Below, piece after piece: positions 13,554 to 13,562 of a stretch of DNA of 13,562 nt. Source of the DNA: Pseudomonadota bacterium (lineage in GTDB: Bacteria > Pseudomonadota > Gammaproteobacteria > Pseudomonadales > Pseudohongiellaceae). Where the stretch lies: positions 1 through 13,562 of the forward strand of contig JADFOC010000019.1 in NCBI GenBank assembly GCA_022563075.1, written 5' to 3'. The notes under the pieces were generated by a model that did not search any database, was not told the origin of the DNA, and worked only from the letters and a program-made list of their open reading frames with translations. The translations under genes were made by a program, and so were the position numbers. Within the stretch, counting starts at the first letter, position 1. The number at the start of each line of letters is the position of its first letter.

Positions 13554-13562
13554 GGTGTGCAA

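Overview
This window looks like a chromosomal segment of a free-living, probably marine or aquatic, Gram-negative bacterium. The gene set (Tat-exported DUF1501 protein, planctomycete-type cytochrome protein, periplasmic PQQ dehydrogenase, lipoprotein, PilZ protein, GST) suggests a gammaproteobacterium, but that is inference from gene content; no rRNA or marker gene is present. I see no phage, transposase, CRISPR array, tRNA or rRNA.

Layout. Positions 96-4215 (minus strand) hold a two-gene operon, transcribed right to left: a large PSCyt1/DUF1549/DUF1553 protein and then a Tat-exported DUF1501 protein, 4 bases apart. Its upstream region has a perfect TATAAT, tandem ACGATA repeats and an 8-bp inverted repeat. 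A 728-base stretch (4216-4943) follows, with this promoter, a possible decayed coding remnant and a small inverted repeat. Positions 4944-7853 (plus strand) carry three separately spaced genes: a lipoprotein NodB-type deacetylase, a 2-hydroxychromene-2-carboxylate isomerase-like thiol-fold protein, and a soluble class III nucleotide cyclase fused to a PilZ domain.

Positions 7973-11930 (minus strand) form a unidirectional cluster, transcribed right to left: a periplasmic PQQ-dependent dehydrogenase, a glutathione S-transferase and a membrane-anchored epoxide-hydrolase-like alpha/beta hydrolase. Divergent from the dehydrogenase, positions 12257-12959 (plus strand) encode an uncharacterised membrane-anchored 186-residue protein and a tightly coupled 45-residue single-span membrane peptide. 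The window ends with an exported protein (13176-13553) that looks cut short by an in-frame TAG at a conserved motif.

How the genes may work together. The dehydrogenase would oxidise alcohols or sugars in the periplasm. The GST, epoxide hydrolase and isomerase are chemistries often used on reactive organic intermediates, so a loose theme of small-molecule oxidation and detoxification is possible but unproven. The cyclase-PilZ protein could link c-di-GMP sensing to cAMP production. The features that best repay a second look are the cyclase-PilZ fusion, the unusual metal site of the deacetylase, the operator-like dyads in several promoters, the coupled 45-residue membrane peptide and the apparent premature stop near the right edge.
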